Source: Micromussa lordhowensis
Taxonomy: Eukaryota > Cnidaria > Anthozoa > Scleractinia > Lobophylliidae
Reading direction: 5' to 3'
Length of the DNA stretch: 64,000 nt
NCBI GenBank assembly: GCA_964020085.1
Contig: OZ026601.1
Coordinates: forward strand, 10,035,261-10,099,260
Positions within the stretch are counted from its first letter, which is position 1. Each line of letters opens with the position of its first letter. The translations under genes were made by a program, and so were the position numbers. The notes under the pieces are model-generated. The model was not told the origin of the DNA, did no database searches, and was given only the letters and a program-made list of their open reading frames with translations. Shown in pieces: positions 1 through 8,543 of this stretch.

Positions 1-269
1 ACGGTGTGAGCATCCACGAAGTATTGGGTGGGCACGTCTACATCAACCGGTTCACGCAGTCCAATCGTCTGAAAATGATCGTAGACTTAATTTTTACTTT
101 CTTTGACAAAGAGCGCGAAAACTGGACGCGGTGGAAACATCGGTATTCTCGCATGGAGAAGAATTTCGCCAAAAACCTGTACAATGCGATCATTGCCATC
201 AAGATGAACATTGACTGGCACAACAAAGGAGCTAAACCACCAGTAGACCGTATCATTTTTACAAACTGA
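1..269 (+). CDS. Unrecognised ORF, 3' part, in the Polinton-like element
   Basis: The frame is open from the window edge to a TGA at 267-269, so the gene starts outside. The visible 88 or so residues are rich in aromatic and basic residues (for example ENWTRWKHRYSRMEKNF) and I recognise no family. A second ORF begins at an ATG overlapping the stop (TGATG) and runs on with similar basic/aromatic composition to about residue 65 (HLNVTEFYYETFNQEG). The two may therefore be one gene split by a frameshift. It reads toward the poly(A)/hairpin cluster at 443-559 and converges with the minus-strand GRF gene. That is the gene arrangement of a compact DNA virus-like element. Confidence 0.4.
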   Translation, partial: GVSIHEVLGGHVYINRFTQSNRLKMIVDLIFTFFDKERENWTRWKHRYSRMEKNFAKNLYNAIIAIKMNIDWHNKGAKPPVDRIIFTN

Positions 270-470
270 TGACACGCTGGGAGTTCGAGCCCTTTCACAG
301 GCATTGGAGGGAGAGGCAACAGTGGACAGCCAGACGTCACCTTAACGTAACAGAATTTTATTACGAAACATTCAATCAAGAAGGACAAGAGGAGATGCGG
401 CACCAGACTGATAGGGACGATTCTCTTAGAAATGTATGTAAAAATAAAAATCACTTTACAAGTCCAGGAA
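269..470 (+). pseudogene. Second ORF overlapping the stop of the first; probable frameshifted continuation
   Basis: The ATG at 269 overlaps the preceding TGA by one base. The residues that look coding end near 430, after an E/D/R-rich stretch; beyond that the frame runs into the AATAAA repeats. No domain is recognised. It could be the C-terminus of the ORF before it or a separate small gene. Confidence 0.3.
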
Positions 471-575
471 CGCCCCTGGCAAAACTTATATGTACAATAA
501 AAATCATTTATAAGGTCCAGCAACGCCCCTGGCAAAAAAACTTATATGTAAACAATAAAAGTCTTATAATGTCAA
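440..575. terminator. Convergent 3'-end region with repeated poly(A) signals and hairpins
   Basis: AATAAA occurs at 443-448, 496-501 and 554-559. It alternates with short hairpins of the form CCAGG-loop-CCCTGG at about 464-479 and 517-532. The unit repeats with a period of about 54 bases. It lies between a rightward and a leftward gene, as expected for shared 3' ends. Part of the array is repeated at 5,934-6,020. Confidence 0.5.
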
Positions 576-1130
576 TTAATGTATCCTGTCTCTGTCAATG
601 AGAATGTCTTTGGCCATACCCCGGGGGGCCTCATTGATCCATTGAAAGAACTTGCAGGTACGACCAGGACACGAGATAAAGTCGCTCTGGGTTGTTGACT
701 GAATGGGAAGTGGCCAGTACCAGAGAGAGGTCGCACTCGCAACGGAAGCGGCCCATGTCAATGTTCTTGTGGCATTAGTGGGTCTGTCTTTTTACGCGAC
801 TCAGATACTTTCACTTCATTGGCTGGGTATGTCACATAACACTTGGTTCCCCAGTATCTTGTAGGACATCGATTGGTAGTACTCAAAATCTTCACCGCCT
901 GACCCTGGAGTGCTCCCATATCTCATGGGTACTTGATATCGGGGGCATTGGGGTTGATACTGTTCTAAGTTCTCCAAGAATTCATCTGGCTCAAACACTC
1001 CCTCCTCTTCTGGTAGTTCCCCCTCTTCCAACACTTGTACCTCGACGATTTCTCCCTATTCAGCGGGTACTGGTGGCACCTCTGTCAGGCCTGGGTCTTT
1101 TTTGAACTTGTCTAGTCCAATCAATGACAT
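576..1130 (-). pseudogene. GRF zinc-finger protein gene, copy 1, broken
   Basis: It starts at the ATG at 1130-1128 (MSLIGLDKFKKDPG). An in-frame TAG follows at 1056-1058, then an acidic stretch (LEEGELPEEEGVF). At least one frame change follows, then a C-terminal zinc finger split over two frames. The first half carries CECDLSLVLATS and NNPER; the second carries FISCP and CKFFQW. This matches the GRF zinc-finger pattern (CxC...NPxRxFxxCP...CxFFxW), found in nucleic-acid enzymes and in plant transposon-associated proteins. The role is inferred to be DNA or RNA binding. The TAG and the finger frameshift are also in copy 2. This copy alone has a further 2-base deletion near 811. Confidence 0.6.
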
Positions 1131-1181
1131 GCTCCCACCGTTGATGGGTCCTTTGGGCTCTGCGATATGATAATGGCACAG

Positions 1182-1738
1182 TTAGTATCCAAGTTTGGTG
1201 TTTTCTCGTATCATTCTTTTCAGGATGTGAGTGACTCTTCGGGCTTTCTTTGGGGTCAATATTTGTTTTCGCAAGTGATGTCTATGGGCCATGTCACGTT
1301 TTACTTGTAGACGTTGCTGAGCAAAGGAGCCACACGGATCTGAGAACCCCTTAGGGCCACTGTGGTCCAACTCATCATGTGAGTCGTGATTTCTTTAAAG
1401 AGTACTCGTTCGTTGAACCGAACTCGTGTGGGTGTCTTGGGTTTGAATAACCATCGATATAAGGTAGTTTGAGTCATACCTTTTTTGATCTTGCTGAAGT
1501 CCAGTTTTAGGTTTGGCTTGTTCCTCTTCTTGCCATTCTCGTTCTTTGTGTTCTTTCGCTTGGATTTTAAGTTTGGATACTTGGCTCGGTAATAGGCTCC
1601 CGTGTCGATGTAACTATCTGGTCCAAATTCACCCGTAGGATTGACGATATGTGGGTGATCCGGTCGTATGGGTGGTATGGCATCTGGATGCCAAGGATTG
1701 ACGAAGGGTTCAGCTACTTCAGTGGTCTCTGTGGCCAT
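1182..1738 (-). pseudogene. Unrecognised basic protein gene, copy 1, frameshifted
   Basis: The start is ATG 1738-1736 (MATETTEVAEPFVNPWHPD), chosen because it lies about 40 bases downstream of a leftward TATA box. The N-terminus is proline-rich. It is followed by a strongly basic stretch (KSKRKNTKNENGKKRNKPN) and then FKPKTPTRVRFNERVLFKE. Near 1,400 the likely coding frame changes, continuing to KRMIRENTKLGY and a stop at 1182. The same shift is present in copy 2. I recognise no domain. Its basic composition would suit a DNA- or capsid-associated protein, but that is a guess. Confidence 0.45.
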
Positions 1739-1774
1739 GACTTCAGCTTCAAAATGATCTGAGGTGTGATTGTG

Positions 1775-1947
1775 CTTATATATGTGCTTTTTCCAGAACC
1801 AATCAGTGAAAAGTAGCGTGCGAATCAGATCATGCCCTTGTAAGGTCATGCATATGATTAGAGATGATGCAATTACAATCTGATTGGCCGACATGATCGT
1901 AAAAGTACTAACACTTCGTGAAAGTGGGATCAGCGGAGAGTATATAA
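1775..1947. promoter_or_regulatory. Divergent promoter with two TATA boxes and CCAAT boxes, copy 1
   Basis: A leftward TATATAAG lies at 1782-1775, about 40 bases before the ATG at 1738. A rightward TATATAA lies at 1941-1947, ahead of the plus-strand gene. Between them are CCAAT boxes on both strands (near 1797 and 1884). The arrangement is typical of a compact viral or transposon bidirectional promoter. Confidence 0.6.
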
Positions 1948-2137
1948 GGGGCATCAAAGCTGGGATGTGTGTCATTCTCAATTGGACGTTGTGCTGAGAG
2001 AACCTCTAGTCAGTTGTCTGACGAAGATATACGAACTGAATGCTGCATTGGCTTGCGAATTCTTGTCAGAGGGAACTCACAAGACGGTTTTAATTTAGAG
2101 TTTGACGTTGTTTTCTACTTTGTACTGTAGATAAGTC

Positions 2138-2614
2138 GTGACGTATTACACGGACAATAACGAAATCAAGGAACTGATGACTCGTCTGGTTGATGTGGAG
2201 GTAAACGATCTTGGTACTCTTGAATCTTTGTCAGGTGTAACGGTGCTCATATTTGACAATCTGTTCACTCAATCTGTTCAATCTGCAGTGAGACCCGATT
2301 TTCTGCTAATACGTCGTCCGGATTGGGGTGAAATGATCCTGGAGTTGATGAAGAGGAATGAAAAGGTATATTTCTATTGGGGTGAGTGGTGCCGTGTGCT
2401 GTATCGTACAGATCCAGAAGATTGCAGATTCGTCCATTGCAACGATCTCACTTTGTACGATGATCGCACCTGCCTGATTGCTACCCAGCCCCTCACGTAC
2501 AGGAGTCATGAAGCTATCCAGGATCTGATGGAACCCATTCGCTTCGGTCAAGCCATGGCTGATCGATTGAAGAGTCAATCCAATGATTACAAGGCCAAGT
2601 CCCTTGACTTTTAA
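2138..2614 (+). CDS. Unrecognised 158-codon ORF, copy 1
   Basis: The frame is open from a GTG at 2138; the first ATG is at 2176. It begins about 190 bases downstream of the rightward TATA box. The protein is acidic, with repeated aromatic/Arg motifs (LLIRRPDWGEM, VYFYWGEWCRVLYR). No family is recognised. The frame ends at TAA 2612-2614. A second reading frame (starting NRGDYKDFCLKLEELVWD) appears coding immediately after, so the gene was probably longer and is frameshifted. The stop position is the same in copy 2. Confidence 0.4.
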   Translation: MTYYTDNNEIKELMTRLVDVEVNDLGTLESLSGVTVLIFDNLFTQSVQSAVRPDFLLIRRPDWGEMILELMKRNEKVYFYWGEWCRVLYRTDPEDCRFVHCNDLTLYDDRTCLIATQPLTYRSHEAIQDLMEPIRFGQAMADRLKSQSNDYKAKSLDF

Positions 2615-2949
2615 CAGAGGTGATTATAAAGACTTTTGTTTAAAGCTGGAGGAACTGGTGTGGGATGTCATGCATCAGCGTGACATGTGGAAAGACCGCT
2701 TTTTCTTTAAAGCCATCGAGTCAGATAGCAACGCGTTATGCGCTGCGGTGTAAAGAGGACATGCGTCAGGCCTTTTATGTAAGAGAGGATGAAGAAGCTG
2801 CCCTAAAATGGAGACCCGGTAAATGCAATGACTGTTGGTGGCGTAATTGCAAACATAATTCCTGGGAGTCCTATGAGGACGAGTACCATGAAGGGTATAT
2901 CCAGGATCTCAAGAGCGAGGAGTTTGTTTCTTCCGATGAAGAAGACTGA
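2615..2949 (+). pseudogene. Acidic-tail continuation of the preceding ORF, copy 1
   Basis: From about 2,620 one frame reads as amphipathic helix (KLEELVWDVMHQRDMWKDR) and closes near 2,752. The next frame carries DMRQAFYVREDEEAALKW, a Trp/Cys cluster (CNDCWWRNCKHNSW) and an acidic end (SEEFVSSDEED), then stop at 2,947. Both pieces look like protein and each is broken. An ATG-started ORF 2665-2949 exists, but its first 30 residues look like out-of-frame translation. Function is unknown. Confidence 0.35.
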
Positions 2950-3004
2950 GCCTGTGAAAGAAAGCCAATGAGCATTCTCTTGTTTTCGTGTGTGAGGTCA
3001 TCTA

Positions 3005-3038
3005 ACCAATTGGAAACCGTTTTGATGTACATATAAGT
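3005..3038 (+). promoter_or_regulatory. CCAAT/TATA promoter, copy 1, now facing the Penelope element
   Basis: A CCAAT box (3007-3011) lies about 20 bases upstream of an ATATAAG TATA box (3031-3037). In copy 2 the same promoter precedes a small gene and the integrase. Here the Penelope inverted repeat begins 56 bases after the TATA box. Confidence 0.5.
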
Positions 3039-3093
3039 TGTCATGTCTTAGTTATTGAGTGTGCTGTGCTCTGAGCTCTCAAACGTGTGTAGC

Positions 3094-3246
3094 AGGTTTA
3101 AATAAAGGCCACGAGTCCACAGCTTCTACGTTCGTAATGGAAAAAGATCAACTAAAACGGATCTAGAATTAATGATCGGTTATTTTGACTCTGTTGTTGT
3201 TACGCAGTCGGCATGCGTGTATTAATATAAAGGGTCGTTAGCAGTC
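3094..3246 (+). repeat. Left 152-bp inverted repeat of the Penelope-like element
   Basis: This is the reverse complement of 5,778-5,929 with two mismatches by eye. Its inner end carries a TATA-like TTAATATAAAG (about 3,221-3,231), placed to start transcription into the retroelement ORFs. Its outer end carries AAATAAA. Penelope-like elements are known to carry terminal repeats (pLTRs) in direct or inverted order. Confidence 0.9.
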
Positions 3247-3970
3247 ACCTAAAAGATCTTGTGACACTGAGAGTCCAGAAAAGATTCCTGAGCCAGCCCC
3301 CAAACAACAGAGAACTGAACAGAATGCGGGCATAAAAACCACGCGGAATCGCCTGACCAACCTGGAAACCCGTAGAGCCAAGTGCAAGCGGTCCCTGCAA
3401 GTCCTGAGAGAACACGCGAGAAACTCCACGTGTCCATACGGCCTGCAGTTCAGACCCAAGCCACACATCAGGTTCGACCGCCAGTTCCAGACTTCCATGG
3501 ACCAGATTTGTCAGAGAGCCCACGCGGAACTTCTGGCGCTGATGATCAAAGAGCAGGAAAAGAACCTTGCTGCTGACAACCAGGCCATCCAAGCCCAACA
3601 GCAGCACCTCCAGAACCTGTACCCAGATCAGCCGAAACAGTCAAGTTCCTTGCAGGCAGCAAAAAACCGTGCCAGACCCAGAATGAGGCCTAAACCTCAA
3701 CATAAGAACACTAAGAAAGTTCAACAAACGTGTAATTTCGCTAGTATGCAAGCTCAGCTTTCTGAGCTACAGAAAATGTTTTGTCAAATGAGCGAAACTA
3801 TGAATGTAAATAAAAGCAGAGTTGAACAGTACTCAATGGTGTGTTTTTCTGACTCCAGGGGTCCCAAACGAAACACTATTAAGGGAAATAATAAACGCTC
3901 GTATAGACGAAACAACCTCAAAAAAAACTTTAGCCCTAAACATGAGAGCACAAAACGAGAAATACATTAA
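3241..3970 (+). CDS. Penelope-like element ORF1
   Basis: The frame is open from just inside the left repeat (after a TAG at 3238) to the stop near 3,970. The only in-frame ATG is at 3497, so translation may begin at a non-AUG codon or on a spliced leader. Residues include a basic N-terminal third, a CPYGLQFRPKPHIRFDRQF stretch, and a Gln-rich likely coiled coil (ELLALMIKEQEKNLAADNQA). I read it as the structural ORF1-like protein upstream of the reverse transcriptase; this rests on position, not a recognised domain. It overlaps the next frame by about 150 bases. Confidence 0.5.
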
Positions 3971-5733
3971 TAATTTCTCAAATAAAGCTCTTTCAGATGA
4001 CGAGGTTAAACTTCTTTCTAGAGGTCTTAAATTCATACCAACCCCCCCTGTTCCTATTTCTAACAAATCCTTACTAAAGGATTTTGATAGATTCGCTAGA
4101 ACTATGCGTTTAAAATACATGTTCGCAAATAAAAAGAAAACTACAGCTCACCCCTTCCATGTTAAATCTACATGGCAACCACCGATACAAAGCTCGGTTG
4201 CCCTCGAAGATTACTTGGAAGAGACTAAGCTTGAGCTAGCTTCTATAGTTTTCAACCCACAAAGAGACAATATCTCAGCGAACGAAAGAAAAGCTATCAG
4301 CTCACTTAAACGCAACAGCGAAATCAACCTTAAAAAAGCCGAAAAAGGAACAACAACAGTCATTATGGACACCGCACAAGAAATACAAGAAGGCTCACAA
4401 CAGTTATCAGATGATAAATTCTATAAGCCTCTACCATCTCCTATTGTGCCTGAAACAACCCCAAAAAGTCTACGCAATAGTTAACAAGCCATTCCGTTCG
4501 GGTCACATTGACAAAATGACTCACAAATGGTTAACAACAGACCTTAAACAACCGCGAATACCTGAATTCTACACGCTGACTAAAATTCACAAAAAAACAC
4601 CGGTCGGCAGACCAATCGTTTCTGGTAGCAGCGGTCCGACAGAGCGTATTTCCAGTTTCGTTGACTCACTTTTACAGCCAATCGCCACTAAACAGGAGTC
4701 ATATCTTAAAGACACTACCGATTTTATTAACTTTATTGAAAACACGCAAACTCCAAACGATGTAGTGCTAGCCACACTTGACGTTAGTTCTCTTTATACA
4801 AACATTCCTCAATCAGAAGGAATTGATGTTATCTGCCGTTACTATGAAGACCATTATGAGCAAAAACTACCCGTTCCCACAAACGACTTGCGGGAACTAA
4901 TGCGGCTCATACTTGAAGAAAATTCTTTCAAATTTAACGAAAGACACTTCTTACAAACGCACGGCGTTGCCATGGGAACGAAAATGGCGGTCGCTTTCTC
5001 TGTTATTTTCATGGCAGACCTTGAAAATCAACTGCTTATGGCTAGCCCTTTCAAACCTCTAGTTTGGAAAAGATTTATCGATGACATATTCTCACTGTGG
5101 AACATTCCCGCTAATGAAGTTTCCGATTTCGTAAACTTCGCCAACTCTTTCCACCATTCAATCAAGTTTACTTGCGAAATGTCATCAGAACGCGCTGTTT
5201 TCCTCGACACCGAGGTCCTTAAAGGACCCCGTCATTCAACTCACAAAATCTTGGATTTACAAACACACTTTAAGCCTACTGATACTTTTCAGTATACGCA
5301 CTTCTCATCTTGCCATCCCTTTAACTCTAAAAAGGGTTTTATCAAAGGAGAAGCGTTACGTCTTTTGAGAACAAACTCAGTCAAAGAAAACTTTGAAAAA
5401 AACAAACGAGAATTTGAGGAAAGGATATGTCAAAGAGGCTATCCCGTAAAACTCGTTCAAAAAATTCTGAGTGAAGTTCAGTTCTCTGACCGACAGGAGG
5501 CTCTTCGCAACAAAACAAAACGAACGAAAGAAATACTACCGTTTGTTACAACTTTCAACCCAGCCGCACCGAATCTTGAAAAGATTCTCATGAAACGCTG
5601 GCACATCATTCAACAACAGCCTAGGCTCAAAGATATATTTAATCAGCCACCGATTGTTTCTTATAGAAAGGAAAAATCGCTCAAGGACGTTCTTGTCCGC
5701 GCTAAAATTCCTTTAACAAAACAACAATCATAA
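3822..5733 (+). pseudogene. Penelope-like reverse transcriptase, one frameshift, no GIY-YIG domain
   Basis: The N-terminal part (3,822-4,484; NFSNKALSDDEVKLLSRGL) is joined out of frame to the main part (4,411-5,733). The break lies at an A-run near 4,463, consistent with one extra base. The main part shows the Penelope RT motifs in order: TLTKIHKKTPVGRPIVSG, motif A LDVSSLYTNIP, motif B THGVAMGTKMAV, catalytic FIDD, then FLDTEV and a thumb ending in PNLEKILMKRWHII. The ORF ends at KIPLTKQQS, about 60 residues before where family members begin a GIY-YIG endonuclease. The element is therefore endonuclease-minus or 3' truncated. It copies RNA into DNA for its own insertion. Confidence 0.85.
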
Positions 5734-5777
5734 CAAGAACGAAGTACTTTCACTTCGAAGGAAATTTGCATATGATC

Positions 5778-5929
5778 ACTGCTAACGACTCTTTATATTA
5801 ATACACGCATGCCGACTGCGTAACAACAACAGAGTCAAAATAACCGATCATTAATTCTAGATCCGTTTTAGTTGACCTTTTTCCATTACGAACGTAGAAG
5901 CTGTGGACTCGTGGCCTTTATTTAAACCT
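5778..5929 (-). repeat. Right 152-bp inverted repeat of the Penelope-like element
   Basis: This mirrors 3,094-3,246. It starts 45 bases after the reverse-transcriptase stop. The TATA-like box here points back into the element, so antisense transcription from this end is possible. The outer end abuts the start of the second 2.6 kb block. Confidence 0.9.
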
Positions 5930-6020
5930 TAAATATGTACAATAAAAATCATTTATAAGGTCCAGCAACGCCCCTGGCAAAAAAACTTATATGTAAACAA
6001 TAAAAGTCTTATAATGTCAA

Positions 6021-6577
6021 TTAATGTATCCTGTCCCTGTCAATGAGAATGTCTTTGGCCATACCCCGGGGGGCCTCATTGATCCATTGAAAGAACTTGC
6101 AGGTACGACCAGGACACGAGATAAAGTCGCTCTGGGTTGTTGACTGAATGGGAAGTGGCCAGTACCAGAGAGAGGTCGCACTCGCAACGGAAGCGGCCCA
6201 TGTCAATGTTCTTGTGGCATGAGTGGGTCTGTCTTTTTACGCGACTCAGATACTCTTTCACTTCATTGGCTGGGTATGTCACATAACACTTGGTTCCCCA
6301 GTATCTTGTAGGACATCGATCGGTAGTACTCAAAATCTTCACCGCCTGACCCTGGAGTGCTCCCATATCTCATGGGTACTTGATATCGGGGGCATTGGGG
6401 TTGATACTGTTCTAAGTTCTCCAAGAATTCATCTGGCTCAAACACTCCCTCCTCTTCTGGTAGTTCCCCCTCTTCCAACAATTGTACCTCGACGATTTCT
6501 CCCTATTCACCGGGTACTGGTGGCACCTCTGTCAGGCCTGGGTCTTTTTTGAACTTGTCTAGTCCAATCAATGACAT
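6021..6577 (-). pseudogene. GRF zinc-finger protein gene, copy 2, broken
   Basis: ATG is at 6577-6575, with an in-frame TAG at 6503-6505. The finger halves are in different frames exactly as in copy 1 (CECDLSLVLATS then CKFFQW). This copy lacks the 2-base deletion of copy 1, so one frame stays open across 6,076-6,366 (KCYVTYPANEVKEYLSRVKR). The shared breaks show that the gene was already inactive before the block was duplicated, or that it uses recoding. Confidence 0.6.
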
Positions 6578-6628
6578 GCTCCCACCGTTGATGGTTCCTT
6601 TGGGCTCTGCGATATGATAATGGCACAG

Positions 6629-7185
6629 TTAGTATCCAAGTTTGGTGTTTTCTCGTATCATTCTTTTCAGGATGTGAGTGACTCTTCGGGCCTTCTTTGG
6701 GGTCAATATTTGTTTTCGCAAGTGATGTCTATGGGCCATGTCACGTTTTACTTGTAGACATTGCTGAGCAAAGGAGCCACACGGATCTGAGAACCCCTTA
6801 GGGCCACTGTGGTCCAACTCATCATGTGAGTCGTGATTTCTTTAAAGAGTACTCGTTCGTTGAACCGAACTCGTGTGGGTGTCTTGGGTTTGAATAACCA
6901 TCGATATAAGGTAGTTTGAGTCATACCTTTTTTGATCTTGCTGAAGTCCAGTTTTAGGTTTGGCTTGTTCCTCTTCTTGCCATTCTCGTTCTTTGTGTTC
7001 TTTCGCTTGGATTTTAAGTTTGGATACTTGGCTCGGTAATAGGCTCCCGTGTCGATGTAACTATCTGGTCCAAATTCACCCGTAGGATTGACAATATGTG
7101 GGTGATCCGGTCGTATGGGTGGTATGGCATCTGGATGCCAAGGATTGACGAAGGGTTCAGCTACTTCAGTGGTCTCTGTGGCCAT
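6629..7185 (-). pseudogene. Unrecognised basic protein gene, copy 2, frameshifted
   Basis: ATG is at 7185-7183, about 40 bases after the leftward TATA box at 7,229-7,222. The composition, frame break (near 6,845) and stop match copy 1. One Arg-to-Cys difference (AQQCLQVKR here, AQQRLQVKR in copy 1) lies in the tail. Confidence 0.45.
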
Positions 7186-7221
7186 GACTTCAGCTTCAAA
7201 ATGATCTGAGGTGTGATTGTG

Positions 7222-7394
7222 CTTATATATGTGCTTTTTCCAGAACCAATCAGTGAAAAGTAGCGTGCGAATCAGATCATGCCCTTGTAAGGTCATGCAT
7301 ATGATTAGAGATGATGCAATTACAATCTGATTGGCCGACATGATCGTAAAAGTACTAACACTTCGTGAAAGTGGGATCAGCGGAGAGTATATAA
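7222..7394. promoter_or_regulatory. Divergent TATA/CCAAT promoter, copy 2
   Basis: The leftward TATATAAG is at 7,229-7,222 and the rightward TATATAA at 7,388-7,394, with CCAAT boxes between. It is identical in layout to copy 1. Confidence 0.6.
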
Positions 7395-7584
7395 GGGGCA
7401 TCAAAGCTGGGATGTGTGTCATTCTCAATTGGACGTTGTGCTGAGAGAACCTCTAGTCAGTTGTCTGACGAAGATATACGAACTGAATGCTGCATTGGCT
7501 TGCGAATTCTTGTCAGAGGGAACTCACAAGACGGTTTTAATTTAGAGTTTGACGTTGTTATCTACTTTGTACTGTAGATAAGTC

Positions 7585-8061
7585 GTGACGTATTACACGG
7601 ACAATAACGAAATCAAGGAACTGATGACTCGTCTGGTTGATGTGGAGGTAAACGATCTTGGTACTCTTGAATCTTTGTCAGGTGTAACGGTGCTCATATT
7701 TGACAATCTGTTCACTCAATCTGTTCAATCTGCAGTGAGACCCGATTTTCTGCTAATACGTCGTCCGGATTGGGGTGAAATGATCCTGGAGTTGATGAAG
7801 AGGAATGAAAAGGTATATTTCTATTGGGGTGAGTGGTGCCGTGTGCTGTATCGTACAGATCCAGAAGATTGCAGATTCGTCCATTGCAACGATCCCACTT
7901 TGTACGATGATCGCACCTGCCTGATTGCTACCCAGCCCCTCACGTACAGGAGTCATGAAGCTATCCAGGATCTGATGGAACCCATTCGCTTCGGTCAAGC
8001 CATGGCTGATCGATTGAAGAGTCAATCCAATGATTACAAGGCCAAGTCCCTTGACTTTTAA
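7585..8061 (+). CDS. Unrecognised 158-codon ORF, copy 2
   Basis: It differs from copy 1 by one residue (Leu to Pro in FVHCNDPTLYDD). The first ATG is at 7623. The stop is at the same relative place, followed by the same out-of-frame coding-like continuation. Confidence 0.4.
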   Translation: MTYYTDNNEIKELMTRLVDVEVNDLGTLESLSGVTVLIFDNLFTQSVQSAVRPDFLLIRRPDWGEMILELMKRNEKVYFYWGEWCRVLYRTDPEDCRFVHCNDPTLYDDRTCLIATQPLTYRSHEAIQDLMEPIRFGQAMADRLKSQSNDYKAKSLDF

Positions 8062-8396
8062 CAGAGGTGATTATAAAGACTTTTGTTTAAAGCTGGAGGA
8101 ACTGGTGTGGGATGTCATGCATCAGCGTGACATGTGGAAAGACCGCTTTTTCTTTAAAGCCATCGAGTCAGATAGCAACGCGTTATGCGCTGTGGTGTAA
8201 AGAGGACATGCGTCAGGCCTTTTATGTAAGAGAGGATGAAGAAGCTGCCCTAAAATGGAGACCCGGTAAATGCAATGACTGTTGGTGGCGTAATTGCAAA
8301 CATAATTCCTGGGAGTCCTATGAGGACGAGTACCATGAAGGGTATATCCAGGATCTCAAGAGCGAGGAGTTTGTTTCTTCCGATGAAGAAGATTGA
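8062..8396 (+). pseudogene. Acidic-tail continuation, copy 2
   Basis: It has the same two-frame structure as copy 1, including the Trp/Cys cluster and the SEEFVSSDEED end. One substitution changes Arg to Trp in the frame that starts at ATG 8112. Confidence 0.35.
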
Positions 8397-8449
8397 GCCT
8401 GTGAAAGAAAGCCAATGAGCATTCTCTTGTTTTCGTGTGTGAGGTCATC

Positions 8450-8485
8450 TAACCAATTGGAAACCGTTTTGATGTACATATAAGT
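8450..8485 (+). promoter_or_regulatory. CCAAT/TATA promoter for the integrase side, copy 2
   Basis: A CCAAT box (about 8,452-8,458) is followed by ATATAAG at 8,478-8,484. The first ATG downstream is at 8,544, 60 bases beyond the TATA box. This spacing supports the start chosen for the next gene. Confidence 0.5.
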
Positions 8486-8543
8486 TGTCATGTCTTAGTT
8501 ACTGAGTGTGCTGTGCTCTGAGCTCTCAAACGTGTGTAGCAGA

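Larger units (their letters stand above)
489..3093. repeat. 2.6 kb direct repeat, copy 1
   Basis: This block is near-identical to 5,934-8,543 in the same orientation. By eye I count about 14 substitutions and one 2-base deletion (near 811 in this copy). It contains the GRF gene, a second minus-strand gene, a divergent promoter, a plus-strand gene and a third promoter. The copy ends at the base where the Penelope inverted repeat begins (GTGTGTAGCAG then the repeat). In copy 2 the same sequence continues into the next gene. Confidence 0.95.
5934..8543. repeat. 2.6 kb direct repeat, copy 2
   Basis: It has the same gene content and order as 489-3,093. Here the right end runs seamlessly into the small zinc-binding ORF and the integrase. 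The left end begins at the Penelope inverted repeat. The pair therefore brackets the retroelement as a target-site duplication would, but at kilobase scale. Confidence 0.95.

Noticed and set aside
1380..1420. Programmed -1 frameshift in the basic gene
   Set aside because: No canonical slippery heptamer in the correct register near CTCTTTAAAG; several other breaks in the same block point to decay. Not fully excluded.
3094..5929. Telomere-linked Penelope element (as for some endonuclease-minus relatives)
   Set aside because: No telomeric TTAGGG repeats beside either end.
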